From Stenotrophomonas rhizophila (GTDB taxonomy: Bacteria > Pseudomonadota > Gammaproteobacteria > Xanthomonadales > Xanthomonadaceae): 64,000 nt of DNA. Under the pieces are notes generated by a model that was not told the DNA's origin, did not search any database, and saw only the letters and a list, made by a program, of their open reading frames with translations. The stretch spans positions 310,001 through 374,000 of the forward strand of contig NZ_RCDC01000006.1 of NCBI RefSeq assembly GCF_003651185.1, given 5' to 3'. Below, piece after piece: positions 29,424 to 39,327 of this stretch (its first letter is position 1; each line of letters opens with the position of its first letter). Position numbers and translations under genes: made by a program.

Positions 29424-30374
29424 ATGGCATTCAAAAAGATCGTAATCAAAACGCGTGAAGGACAGGCCAAGACGCCGCTGGCGCGTTTGCGTTTCTACTT
29501 CGAAGATTCCCCCCGGGCCCTGCTGGGCAGTGTGCTGGGGGTGGGCTGCCTGATCGGCTTCGGTGCCGGTATCGGTGGCAGCATGTTCAACGATTCCCGG
29601 CTCCACGCCAAGGTCGCACAGCAGGAACGCGAGCTGGCGCAGGCCCAGAAGGACGCTCAGACCCAGGTCAACGCGCTGGCTGCGCGGATGGGCGAGCTGC
29701 AGGCGCAGGCCACCCGTCTCAATGCGCTGGGCGAACGCCTCACCCAGATGGGCAAACTGGAAGACGGTGAATTCGACTTCAACGAGACCCCCGGCCTCGG
29801 TGAAGGCGAGCCCGGCCCGACCCAGGACATCCCGGTCAGCGCGGTCAACGCCGACTTACAGGTGCTGGAGCAGCGCTTTGCTGCTTCAGGCCGCCAGCTG
29901 TCGGTGATGGAGTCGCTGATGTTCGACCACCAGCTCGAACAGAACGCCGTGCCCTCGCGCATGCCGATCCGCAACACCTACATCACCTCCAACTTCGGGA
30001 CCCGCAGCGATCCGTTCGGTCGTGGTGCGGCCACCCACAAGGGCATGGATTTCCACGCCAAGGTCGGTGACCCGGTGATGTCGGTGGCCGACGGCGTGGT
30101 CAGCTTCGCCGGTGTGAAAGGCGGCTACGGCAATGTGGTCGATGTGGACCATGGCAATGGCTATGTGACCCGCTATGCGCATAATTCGCGCCTGGTGGTG
30201 AAGCCGGGCGATCTGGTCCGGGCCGGCCAGGAAGTGGCCAAGGCCGGTTCCACGGGCCGTTCCACCGGTGCCCACGTGCACTTCGAGGTCTGGGAACGCG
30301 GCCAGGTGGTCAATCCGCGCAAGTTCCTCGGTGATGGCGGCAATACCCCGGTCGGCCGCGTTTCGCGGGGCTGA
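29424..30374 (+). CDS. M23-family (LytM-like) peptidoglycan endopeptidase, membrane-anchored
   Basis: A 316-residue protein with one N-terminal transmembrane segment around residues 35-52 (LGSVLGVGCLIGFGAGIGG). A coiled-coil stretch follows (AKVAQQERELAQAQKDAQTQ), and a C-terminal peptidase M23 domain. Zinc/catalytic residues are visible in HKGMDFHAKVGDPV (H and D) and GAHVHFEVW (HxH); GNVVDVDHGNGYVTRYAH also fits. It probably cleaves peptide crosslinks in the periplasm or regulates amidases. It lies directly upstream of secA, a conserved order in xanthomonads. Confidence 0.88.
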   Translation: MAFKKIVIKTREGQAKTPLARLRFYFEDSPRALLGSVLGVGCLIGFGAGIGGSMFNDSRLHAKVAQQERELAQAQKDAQTQVNALAARMGELQAQATRLNALGERLTQMGKLEDGEFDFNETPGLGEGEPGPTQDIPVSAVNADLQVLEQRFAASGRQLSVMESLMFDHQLEQNAVPSRMPIRNTYITSNFGTRSDPFGRGAATHKGMDFHAKVGDPVMSVADGVVSFAGVKGGYGNVVDVDHGNGYVTRYAHNSRLVVKPGDLVRAGQEVAKAGSTGRSTGAHVHFEVWERGQVVNPRKFLGDGGNTPVGRVSRG

Positions 30375-30392
30375 TCACGGTAACGAACTTGA

Positions 30393-30470
30393 ACGGGGGT
30401 GCTTGAAACGCCGGACCCCCGTCCCAAGCTACAATGGGTGTTGCCATAGACAGGGCGCGGTGCGCCCTGT
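30393..30470 (+). promoter_or_regulatory. secA leader: two hairpins around a -10-like box
   Basis: ACGGGGGT/ACCCCCGT (30393-30400 and 30415-30422) forms an 8-bp stem that could end the M23 transcript. TACAAT at 30430-30435 is a good -10 hexamer. Directly after the expected start point comes ACAGGGCGC/GCGCCCTGT (30450-30470), a perfect 9-bp hairpin followed by TTTCGTTTG, in the presumed 5' leader of secA. No secM-like arrest gene is present. Confidence 0.45.
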
Positions 30471-30542
30471 TTCGTTTGCGGCGTGCGCATCCCCTGGGGA
30501 GAGCGCCGCCGTTGGGGCGTCTCATTCCAACCGGTTCCTTCA

Positions 30543-33271
<2,729 letters not shown>

Positions 33272-33275
<4 letters not shown>

Positions 33276-33311
33276 TCGGTTGATTGGCTGATCGACTGAT
33301 CGGCTGTTTGG
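33272..33311 (+). repeat. Five imperfect copies of an 8-base unit at the end of secA
   Basis: CTGATCGG, TTGATTGG, CTGATCGA, CTGATCGG and CTGTTTGG follow each other without gaps. The first copy contains the secA stop codon. Each copy introduces TGA or a near relative. Looks like slippage-generated microduplication just upstream of the terminator. Confidence 0.7.
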
Positions 33312-33322
33312 AAGTGCTGAAG

Positions 33323-33349
33323 AAGCCCCGCCTGGTGCGGGGCTTTTTT
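33323..33349 (+). terminator. Rho-independent terminator of secA
   Basis: AAGCCCCGC and GCGGGGCTT make a 9-bp stem with a 5-base loop followed by six T, 48 bases after the secA stop. Confidence 0.92.
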
Positions 33350-33390
33350 GTGGTTCGTCGCCAACGGCGTGGCGCCTCGAATGTCCATGG

Positions 33391-33505
33391 CGTGAGGCGA
33401 CCGGGCAGCCCCGTCCAGGACACGCCGTAAATACCTCCTTGTAGGCTCGACACCCGCATCCATGCGGGTGACGGTCCTTCCCGGAGCAGCCCGGTCGCCT
33501 CGTGA
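33391..33505. repeat. Large palindromic intergenic element A
   Basis: Arms GAGGCGACCGGGC (33394-33406) and GCCCGGTCGCCTC (33489-33501) enclose GTCCAGGACACGCCGTAAAT, a CCTTGTAGGCTCGACA block and an inner hairpin CACCCGCAT/ATGCGGGTG (33451-33470). From memory, the unpaired blocks resemble a dispersed intergenic element frequent in xanthomonad genomes, in which the arms vary from copy to copy. Only one copy is in this window, so that is unproven here. Confidence 0.55.
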
Positions 33506-33507
33506 CA

Positions 33508-33557
33508 GTGGGTTGCGATAGCGGTGGGCAGATCAAGGGCCGCTTTGCGAACCCACC
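33508..33557. repeat. Imperfect palindrome between the two larger elements
   Basis: GTGGGTTGCGATAGCGG (33508-33524) and CCGCTTTGCGAACCCAC (33540-33556) pair at 13 of 17 positions around a GTGGGCAGATCAAGGG loop. Its GGGCA-ATCAAGG loop recalls the start of the core of element B that follows. Possibly a decayed relative. Confidence 0.4.
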
Positions 33558-33570
33558 ACATGCGAGCTCC

Positions 33571-33667
33571 GTAGCGACCGATAGGCCCCTGGGCAAAATC
33601 AAGGAGGAGGCCGTCGCCGCCAGGCGGCGGCCGGGGGACATTTGCCGAGGGGCCTATCGGTCGCTGC
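33571..33667 (+). repeat. Structured dispersed element B, copy 1
   Basis: Outer arms GCGACCGATAGGCCCCT (33574-33590) and AGGGGCCTATCGGTCGC (33648-33664) are perfectly complementary. Inside, GGCAAA pairs with TTTGCC, and an inner hairpin pairs CGCCGCC with GGCGGCG. The unpaired blocks AAATCAAGGAGGAGG (33596-33610) and CCGGGGGACATT (33631-33642) recur exactly at 61246-61337 on the other strand, where all three stems have different bases but still pair. Confidence 0.7.
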
Positions 33668-33785
33668 GGGGCCCTCACGCTCGCGGTAGACCTGAGCGAA
33701 GACACCACCACGAAATCCGCACTCCACCTCGACGGTACCCGCAGGGGCATTGCGTCACCCGGCCCGGTTTGGGCATTCTCCGGGT

Positions 33786-34745
33786 ATGTCATCTCCCCTT
33801 CGTTCGATCCATGTCGTGGCCGGCGTCATCACCGATGCCCGTGGCCGCATTCTGCTCAACCGTCGTACCGAGAACCGCGATATGGCCGGCCTGTGGGAAT
33901 TCCCGGGCGGCAAGCGGGAAGCCGGCGAGACCTCCGATGAGGCGCTGGTGCGGGAGCTGCGCGAGGAGCTGGGGATCGAGGCGGAGATCGGTGAGTGGAT
34001 CATGGAGGTGCCGCAGATCTACCCGGACAAGCGGCTCCGTCTTGAGGTGCGCCGGGTCCAGGGTTGGAAGGGCTCGCCGCGGGGCCGCGAGGGGCAGGCG
34101 ATCACCTGGGTGGCGCCGGACAAGCTCCACCGGTATTCGATGCCGCCGGCGGACCTGCCGGTGGTCGCGGCGTTGCGGCAGCCGGACCGGTACCTGATCA
34201 CCCCCGAGCTGGAGGGCGAGGAGGACAGCGTCCACCAGGCTTGGCTGGGACGCTTGGCGCAGGCACTGGAGAGCGGGGTGCGCCGCGTACAGCTGCGCAC
34301 GCCGTCCAGCCCGGCGCGGGTGGCGCTGGCCGAGCGCGTGATCCAGCAGCATGGACCACGGACCCAGTGGCTGGTGAACCGGGACATCGACCTGGCCCGG
34401 CGGCTGGGGGTCGGGGTGCATCTTGGCAGTGAGCAGCTGCTGGCGCTGGGCGAGCGGCCGCTGCCGGCGGGTCAGCTGGTGGCGGCGTCCTGCCACGATC
34501 TGGCGCAGTTGCAGGCGGCGCAGCGGCTGGGATGTGATTTCGCGGTGCTGGGCCCGGTGCAGGTGACGACCAGCCACCCGGATGCCACGCCGCTGGGCTG
34601 GGCGGCCTTCGAGGCGCTGCGCGAGCAGGTGTCGTTGCCGCTGTATGCGCTGGGCGGGATGACACCCGGCGATATCGAGCAGGCGCGCCGCCATGGGGCG
34701 CAGGGCATCGCGGCGATCCGGTCGCTGTGGCCGGCTACAGCGTGA
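33786..34745 (+). CDS. Nudix hydrolase (MutT) fused to a thiamine-phosphate-synthase-like domain
   Basis: A 319-residue two-domain protein. Residues 1-130 are MutT: GLWEFPGGKREAGETSDEAL continues into VRELREELGI, a complete Nudix box, so hydrolysis of 8-oxo-dGTP is expected. Residues 150-319 resemble ThiE (TIM barrel): RRVQLRTPS, WLVNRDIDLARRLGVGVHLG, CDFAVLGPVQVTTSHPDA, LPLYALGGMTPGDIEQARRH and GAQGIAAIRSLW. The canonical ThiE phosphate-handling residues are only partly kept, so this half may not make thiamine. The fusion is widespread in proteobacteria. The start at 33786 (MSSPLRSIHVVAGVI) is preferred to in-frame 33750, which is not conserved. Confidence 0.88.
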   Translation: MSSPLRSIHVVAGVITDARGRILLNRRTENRDMAGLWEFPGGKREAGETSDEALVRELREELGIEAEIGEWIMEVPQIYPDKRLRLEVRRVQGWKGSPRGREGQAITWVAPDKLHRYSMPPADLPVVAALRQPDRYLITPELEGEEDSVHQAWLGRLAQALESGVRRVQLRTPSSPARVALAERVIQQHGPRTQWLVNRDIDLARRLGVGVHLGSEQLLALGERPLPAGQLVAASCHDLAQLQAAQRLGCDFAVLGPVQVTTSHPDATPLGWAAFEALREQVSLPLYALGGMTPGDIEQARRHGAQGIAAIRSLWPATA

Positions 34746-35301
34746 TCCAGAAGCAGCCGTACTGACGGCGCAGGCCGAATACCGTACGGGCCGGGGTGGC
34801 GGCGCTGCCGAGGGTCTGTTCGATGCGCAGGCCGACCGGACGGGGACGTGAGGGGGGCTCGGCACTGCCCGCCGTGGCGAGTGCCGGATCGACCAGCGGC
34901 GGAGCCGTATCCGGGTAGACCGGCGCGATGTCGATCAGCGGGCGTTTCACCACCGATTCCAGCCGACCGATGATGGTGTTGGCGGTCGCGTTGGAGACGT
35001 TGCTCCAGAGGTAGATCGACGACAGCCGGTTGACGTCCTGCGCGCTCACCGCGTCGCGGATCTGCCCGGTCAGTTCACTGAGCCGGCGCGCGCAGCCGGC
35101 GCGGTAGATGCCGGTGTTGCCGACGCTCGCGGTGCGCGGGGGCATACGGGAGGTCGCCCCCAGTGCATCGCAGCGGCGATCGGTGAAGACGGTTTCGCCT
35201 TGGGCCGTGGTGCAGCGGTTCACGCGCTGCGGCGCCTGCGCCAGGACGGGGGGCGAGGGCAGGCACAGCGCACTCAGCAGGAGCCACACGAACGGTTTCA
35301 T
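34735..35301 (-). CDS. Secreted protein with DUF4124-like N-terminus
   Basis: A 188-residue protein with a signal peptide (MKPFVWLLLSALCLPSPPVLA, cleavage near residue 21). It continues with NRCTTAQGETVFTDRRCDAL, the cysteine pair and Y/F-TD pattern of DUF4124 domains. A third and fourth cysteine (GCARRLSE and YGCFW) could form a second disulfide. The C-terminal part is proline-rich. It converges on the MutT-ThiE gene and overlaps it by 11 bases. Function unknown; probably periplasmic. Confidence 0.7.
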   Translation of the reverse strand: MKPFVWLLLSALCLPSPPVLAQAPQRVNRCTTAQGETVFTDRRCDALGATSRMPPRTASVGNTGIYRAGCARRLSELTGQIRDAVSAQDVNRLSSIYLWSNVSNATANTIIGRLESVVKRPLIDIAPVYPDTAPPLVDPALATAGSAEPPSRPRPVGLRIEQTLGSAATPARTVFGLRRQYGCFWITL

Positions 35302-35351
35302 CGCAGCAGCGTAGCGGCGTGGGCGTTATCTGCAAGCGATGCGTGGCGGCC

Positions 35352-36179
35352 TCACCCGCGCAGCAGTTTCAGCACCTGGGTGGTCGGCTTGGCCAGGTTG
35401 AGCGTGTAGAAGTGCAGGCCCGGCGCGCCGCCAGCGACCAGGCGTTCGCAAAGGCTGGCCACCACCTCGGCACCGAACGCGCGGACCGCTTCGGCATCGT
35501 CACCGTAGGCCTGCATGCGCTTGCCGATCCAACGCGGGATCTCCGCACCGCACTGCTCGGAGAAGCGCCGCAGCTGGCTGAAATTGGAGATCGGCATGAT
35601 GCCTGGCACGATCGGCACGGTGACCCCCAGCTTGCGTACCGCATCGACGAAGTGGAAGTAGGCATCGGCGTTGAAGAAGTATTGGGTGATCGCCGCATCG
35701 GCACCGGCGTCGATCTTGGTCTTGAAGTGCTTCAGGTCCAGCAGCGCGTCATTGGCCTGCGGGTGGGTCTCCGGATACGCGCCTACTTCGATCCGGAACG
35801 CATCACCATGCTCGGCGCGGATGAAGCTGATCAGCTCGGAGGCATACCGCAGGTCGCCGGGGTGGCCCATGCCCGAGGGCAGGTCACCGCGCAGGGCGAC
35901 GATGCGGCGGCAGCCGATCGCGCGGTACAGCTTGAGCAGTTCGCGGATCTCCTCGCGGCTGCCACCGACGCAGGACAGGTGCGGTGCCGCCTCGAAGCCA
36001 TGGTGCTGCTTGAGGTGACGCACCGTCTCGGAGGTGTAGCTGAGCGTCGAGCCGCCGGCACCGAACGTACACGACACGTACTCCGGCGCGAACACCTTCA
36101 GCTTGGCCGCGGTCCGGTCCAGCTGGGCACGCTGCTCGTCGGTCTTGGGCGGATAGAACTCGAAGCTGATGGCGGTCAT
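35352..36179 (-). CDS. metF: 5,10-methylenetetrahydrofolate reductase
   Basis: FAD-dependent TIM-barrel enzyme producing 5-methyl-THF for methionine synthesis. 275 residues beginning MTAISFEFYPPKTDEQ with the catalytic Glu in EFYPP. Further signatures are VSCTFGAGGSTLS, RIVALRGDLP, DAAITQYFFNADAYFHFVD and PIVPGIMPISNFSQL. With ahcY and metK in the same window it belongs to the activated-methyl cycle, but each has its own promoter. A perfect palindrome lies 40 bases upstream of the start (36219-36232), suggesting specific repression. Confidence 0.96.
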   Translation of the reverse strand: MTAISFEFYPPKTDEQRAQLDRTAAKLKVFAPEYVSCTFGAGGSTLSYTSETVRHLKQHHGFEAAPHLSCVGGSREEIRELLKLYRAIGCRRIVALRGDLPSGMGHPGDLRYASELISFIRAEHGDAFRIEVGAYPETHPQANDALLDLKHFKTKIDAGADAAITQYFFNADAYFHFVDAVRKLGVTVPIVPGIMPISNFSQLRRFSEQCGAEIPRWIGKRMQAYGDDAEAVRAFGAEVVASLCERLVAGGAPGLHFYTLNLAKPTTQVLKLLRG

Positions 36180-36218
36180 GGGCGGGGCGCGTCGGCGGGT
36201 GTGGTTTAATCATATCTC

Positions 36219-36232
36219 TTCATCGCGATGAA
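36219..36232. promoter_or_regulatory. Perfect 14-base palindrome upstream of metF (candidate operator)
   Basis: TTCATCGCGATGAA is exactly symmetric and sits 40 bases upstream of the metF start, next to the A/T-rich TTTAATCATATCTC. An ArsR- or MetR/MetJ-type regulator of methionine genes could bind here, but the sequence does not match the MetJ or MetR consensus as I know them. The divergent gene starts at 36304. Confidence 0.45.
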
Positions 36233-36303
36233 TGTGAAGTGCGTGACAGTCGTCTGCACATCGCGCCGCCTACACTGAGCGTGACTTCATCGGAGCACCC
36301 GCC

Positions 36304-37194
36304 ATGCAGATTCTCGTCACCGGTGGCACCGGCTTCATCGGCAGCCGCCTGTGCACGCGGCTGCTGGCCGCGGGCCATGACCCCATCGTCCTCACCCGCC
36401 GGCCCGGCCGGAACCCGCAGAAGGGCGTGCGCAGCGTTGCAGCGCTGGAGGAAGTCGGTCCGGTCCAGGCGGTGGTCAACCTGGCAGGCGAGCCGTTGAT
36501 GGAGGGCCGCTGGACCGATGAACGCAAACAGGCGCTGCGCGATTCCCGGATCGGCACGACGCAGGCGCTGCTGGCCTGGATGGCCGCGCTGCCTGAACGG
36601 CCGAAGGTGCTGGTGTCCGGCTCGGCGATCGGTTGGTACGGTCCCCGCGACAGCGCGCCGCTGGATGAGACCGCCTCGCCCGGCCACGACTTCGCCGCGA
36701 TGCTGTGCCGGCAGTGGGAGGCCGAGGCGCTCAAGGCCGAGGACCTCAGCGTGCGCACCTGCGTGCTGCGGACCGGCATCGTGCTCGAACGTGAGGGCGG
36801 CGCACTGCAGAAGATGCTGCCGCCGTTCCGGATGGGGCTCGGCGGGCCGATGGGCGATGGGCGGCAGTGGATGAGCTGGATCCATCGCGAGGACCTGGTC
36901 GGGATGATCCTGTGGCTGCTCACCACCGACCGGGCACGCGGCGCCTACAACGGCACGGCGCCCGGCACGGTCAGCAACCGGACCTTCGCCACCACGCTGG
37001 GCGAGGTGCTGCACCGTCCGGCGCGGCTGACCACCCCGGCATTCGCCTTGAAACTGGGCTTCGGCGAAATGAGCGGGCTGCTGCTGACCGGGCAGAACGT
37101 GCAGCCGGTGCACGCCTTGGCGGAGGGATTTGTCTTCCAGTATCCATCGCTGCCGGCGGCCTTGCAGGCCATCGTGGGCGCGCCGGATCGCTGA
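36304..37194 (+). CDS. TIGR01777-family SDR epimerase (YfcH-like)
   Basis: A 296-residue atypical short-chain dehydrogenase. NAD(P) loop TGGTGFIGSRLC at residues 6-17. QAVVNLAGEPLMEGRWTDER near 60 and SGSAIGWYGPRDSAPLDE near 100 are hallmarks of this subfamily (G-x-Y-G replaces the classical YxxxK). MSWIHREDLVGMILWLL near 190 and the C-terminal DUF1731-like ALAEGFVFQYPSLPAAL complete it. Substrate unknown; some relatives influence division. Divergent from metF. Confidence 0.87.
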   Translation: MQILVTGGTGFIGSRLCTRLLAAGHDPIVLTRRPGRNPQKGVRSVAALEEVGPVQAVVNLAGEPLMEGRWTDERKQALRDSRIGTTQALLAWMAALPERPKVLVSGSAIGWYGPRDSAPLDETASPGHDFAAMLCRQWEAEALKAEDLSVRTCVLRTGIVLEREGGALQKMLPPFRMGLGGPMGDGRQWMSWIHREDLVGMILWLLTTDRARGAYNGTAPGTVSNRTFATTLGEVLHRPARLTTPAFALKLGFGEMSGLLLTGQNVQPVHALAEGFVFQYPSLPAALQAIVGAPDR

Positions 37195-37315
37195 GGCGCG
37201 GATGTTCATCCGCCGCTGCCGACCGCTCATCGCCGGTCTGCGGCCGCTGCTCATGTAATTGCCCCTGCCGCGTCGACCCGCGCCACGCTTCATGCTCACC
37301 CAGCAGGAGCCTGCC

Positions 37316-38236
37316 ATGTCGACCGTCCGTCCCCGCCGCATCTACTCCATCGCCCCGTTGGCTGCGCTTGCGCTGACCGCATGGGCCACCTTGGTCAGCC
37401 CCGCCCATGCGGGCACCGGGCGCTTCCAGGATCTGCAGGTCGAGGTGAGCGGCAGCGGCCGGCCGGTGCTGATGATCCCGGGCCTCAACAGCGGTGCCGA
37501 CGTCTGGCGCGAGACCTGCGCCGCGCTGCAGCCGCAGGTGCAATGCCACCTGATCCAGCTGCCGGGCTTTGCCGGTGCGCCTGCGGTGGCCAGCGATGAC
37601 TTTCTGAGCGCCATGCGCGATCGCCTGCTGGCCTACAGTGCGGACCGCAAGCTCGATCATCCGGCCGTGATCGGCCATAGCCTCGGTGGTGTGCTGGCGC
37701 TGCAGATGGCGATCGCGGCGCCGCAGAAGGTCGGGCCACTGGTGATCGTCGATGCCTTGCCGTACTTCGGCGCGGTCCAGAATCCGGCCGCGACACCGGC
37801 CACGCTCACGCCGATGGCAGAGCAGATGCGGGCCGGCATGCTTGCCGCCGACGCCACGCGGTACGCGGCGCAGACCGACGCGGCGGTCGCCAACATGGCG
37901 CACGCCCCCGAGCATGTTGCGACCTTGAAGCAGTGGGGACGCGACAGCGATCGCGCCACCACCGCCAACGCGATGTACTCCATGACGATGACCGACCTGC
38001 GCCAGCCGATCGCCGGCATCACGGCCCCGGTGCTGGTGCTGGGCGCGTGGGCAGCCTATCAGCCGTTCGGTGCGACCGAAGCCAGTACGCGGCAGGTATT
38101 CGCCACCCAGTACGCCGCGCTGCCCGGTGTGCGGATCGAAATGAGCCGCGCGGGCTACCACTTCCTGATGTGGGATGATCCGCGCTGGCTGCAGACGCAG
38201 ATCCGGGGCTTCCTCGAGCTGCCTGCAGCGCCCTGA
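37316..38236 (+). CDS. Secreted alpha/beta hydrolase
   Basis: A 306-residue protein with a signal peptide (basic MSTVRPRRIYS, then APLAALALTAWATLV, cut after PAHA). The alpha/beta-hydrolase fold follows: oxyanion region VLMIPGLNSGADVW near residue 55, nucleophile elbow VIGHSLGGVLALQM near 118, late His in SRAGYHFLMWDDP near 285. The start at 37316 is backed by AGGAG six bases upstream; in-frame 37259 lacks this. Substrate cannot be told; an esterase or peptidase role is possible. It may be cotranscribed with the two-component genes that follow 20 bases later. Confidence 0.83.
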   Translation: MSTVRPRRIYSIAPLAALALTAWATLVSPAHAGTGRFQDLQVEVSGSGRPVLMIPGLNSGADVWRETCAALQPQVQCHLIQLPGFAGAPAVASDDFLSAMRDRLLAYSADRKLDHPAVIGHSLGGVLALQMAIAAPQKVGPLVIVDALPYFGAVQNPAATPATLTPMAEQMRAGMLAADATRYAAQTDAAVANMAHAPEHVATLKQWGRDSDRATTANAMYSMTMTDLRQPIAGITAPVLVLGAWAAYQPFGATEASTRQVFATQYAALPGVRIEMSRAGYHFLMWDDPRWLQTQIRGFLELPAAP

Positions 38237-38256
38237 TCGAGACCGGCGTGGAGACG

Positions 38257-39327
38257 ATGAGCGAGAAGCGGGCAGCACGCGATACCGGTTTCTGGTGGCG
38301 CAACAGCGCGGTCTGGTTGGCCTACCTTGGCGTGAGCCTGCTGCTGGGGTTCACCTACGGCGGGCACTGGTCCGGCATCGTCCTGATCTCTGTGATGGTG
38401 TCGCTTTCCCTGTGGGTGGGCAGCGCGGTCATCCGCGGCTATGCGCTGCGGCATGACTGGTTGCAGCGCGATCTGCTGGGATTGACGTGGCGGCTGCTGC
38501 TCGCGGTGGTGATCGTGGCGGTGGCCACCCAGGTGCTCACCGCCGCCGCGCTGTTGCCCGCGTTGGCCTGGGACTGGGTGCAGCTGCCGGGACAGCGCGC
38601 AAACTATCGCCCGGCCGCTGTCTTCGGCTACTGGTTCAATACCGCCATCGTGCTGAGCGTGTGGTGCGCGCTGTGGACCGGCCGCCGCGCGCTGCAGCGT
38701 GCCCGGCACAGCGAGATGGCGCAGCTGCGCGCCGAAGCGCAGCGGGCGACGCTGGAGCATCAGGCGCTGCGTGCGCGGCTCAATCCCCATTTCGTGTTCA
38801 ATGCGCTCAACAACCTGCGTGCACTGATCAATGAAGACCCGGCGCGTGCGCGCGACATGGTCACCCATCTATCCAGTACGCTGCGCCACGCCCTGGTGCA
38901 TACCGACGGGGGCTGGGTCACCTTGGCCGAGGAGTGGCGCGTGGTGCAGGACTACCTGGCGGTGGAAGCGATCCACTACGAAGACCGCCTGCGGGTGCAC
39001 ACCGACATCGAGCCGGCCGCGCTGTCCGCGCGGTTGCCGCCGATGGCACTGCAGCTGCTGGTGGAGAATGCGATCAAGCACGGCATCGCAGTCCATCCCG
39101 GCGGCGGCGAGCTGACGATCCGCGTGCGCCTCGATGGTGGCTGGCTGCGGGTGGCGGTGGACAATCCGGCCGCGCACGACGCCACCAGCGAAGGCCACGG
39201 CATCGGGCTGGCCTATCTGCGCGCGCAGCTGGGCAGCGACGCGGCGCCCTCTTCATCCAGCCGGGGCACGTTCCTGCTGGAGCGTCAGGGCGAGCGCATG
39301 CTGGCCCGCCTGGAGGTGCAGCAATGA
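38257..39327 (+). CDS. LytS/YehU-type sensor histidine kinase
   Basis: A 356-residue membrane kinase with four hydrophobic segments in the first 140 residues (AVWLAYLGVSLLLGFTY, GIVLISVMVSLSLWVG, LLLAVVIVAVATQVL, TAIVLSVWCALWTG). A HisKA_5-type dimerisation/phosphorylation region follows, with His178 in LNPHFVFNALNNLRALI. The HATPase domain shows PPMALQLLVENAIKHGI and EGHGIGLAYLRAQLG. A GTG at 38248 is an alternative start (METMSEK). The stop overlaps the regulator gene as ATGA. Signal unknown. Confidence 0.88.
   Translation: MSEKRAARDTGFWWRNSAVWLAYLGVSLLLGFTYGGHWSGIVLISVMVSLSLWVGSAVIRGYALRHDWLQRDLLGLTWRLLLAVVIVAVATQVLTAAALLPALAWDWVQLPGQRANYRPAAVFGYWFNTAIVLSVWCALWTGRRALQRARHSEMAQLRAEAQRATLEHQALRARLNPHFVFNALNNLRALINEDPARARDMVTHLSSTLRHALVHTDGGWVTLAEEWRVVQDYLAVEAIHYEDRLRVHTDIEPAALSARLPPMALQLLVENAIKHGIAVHPGGGELTIRVRLDGGWLRVAVDNPAAHDATSEGHGIGLAYLRAQLGSDAAPSSSSRGTFLLERQGERMLARLEVQQ

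Noticed and set aside
30375..30542. secM-type arrest peptide upstream of secA
   Set aside because: No open frame with a signal peptide or an arrest-like motif is present in the 168-base gap.
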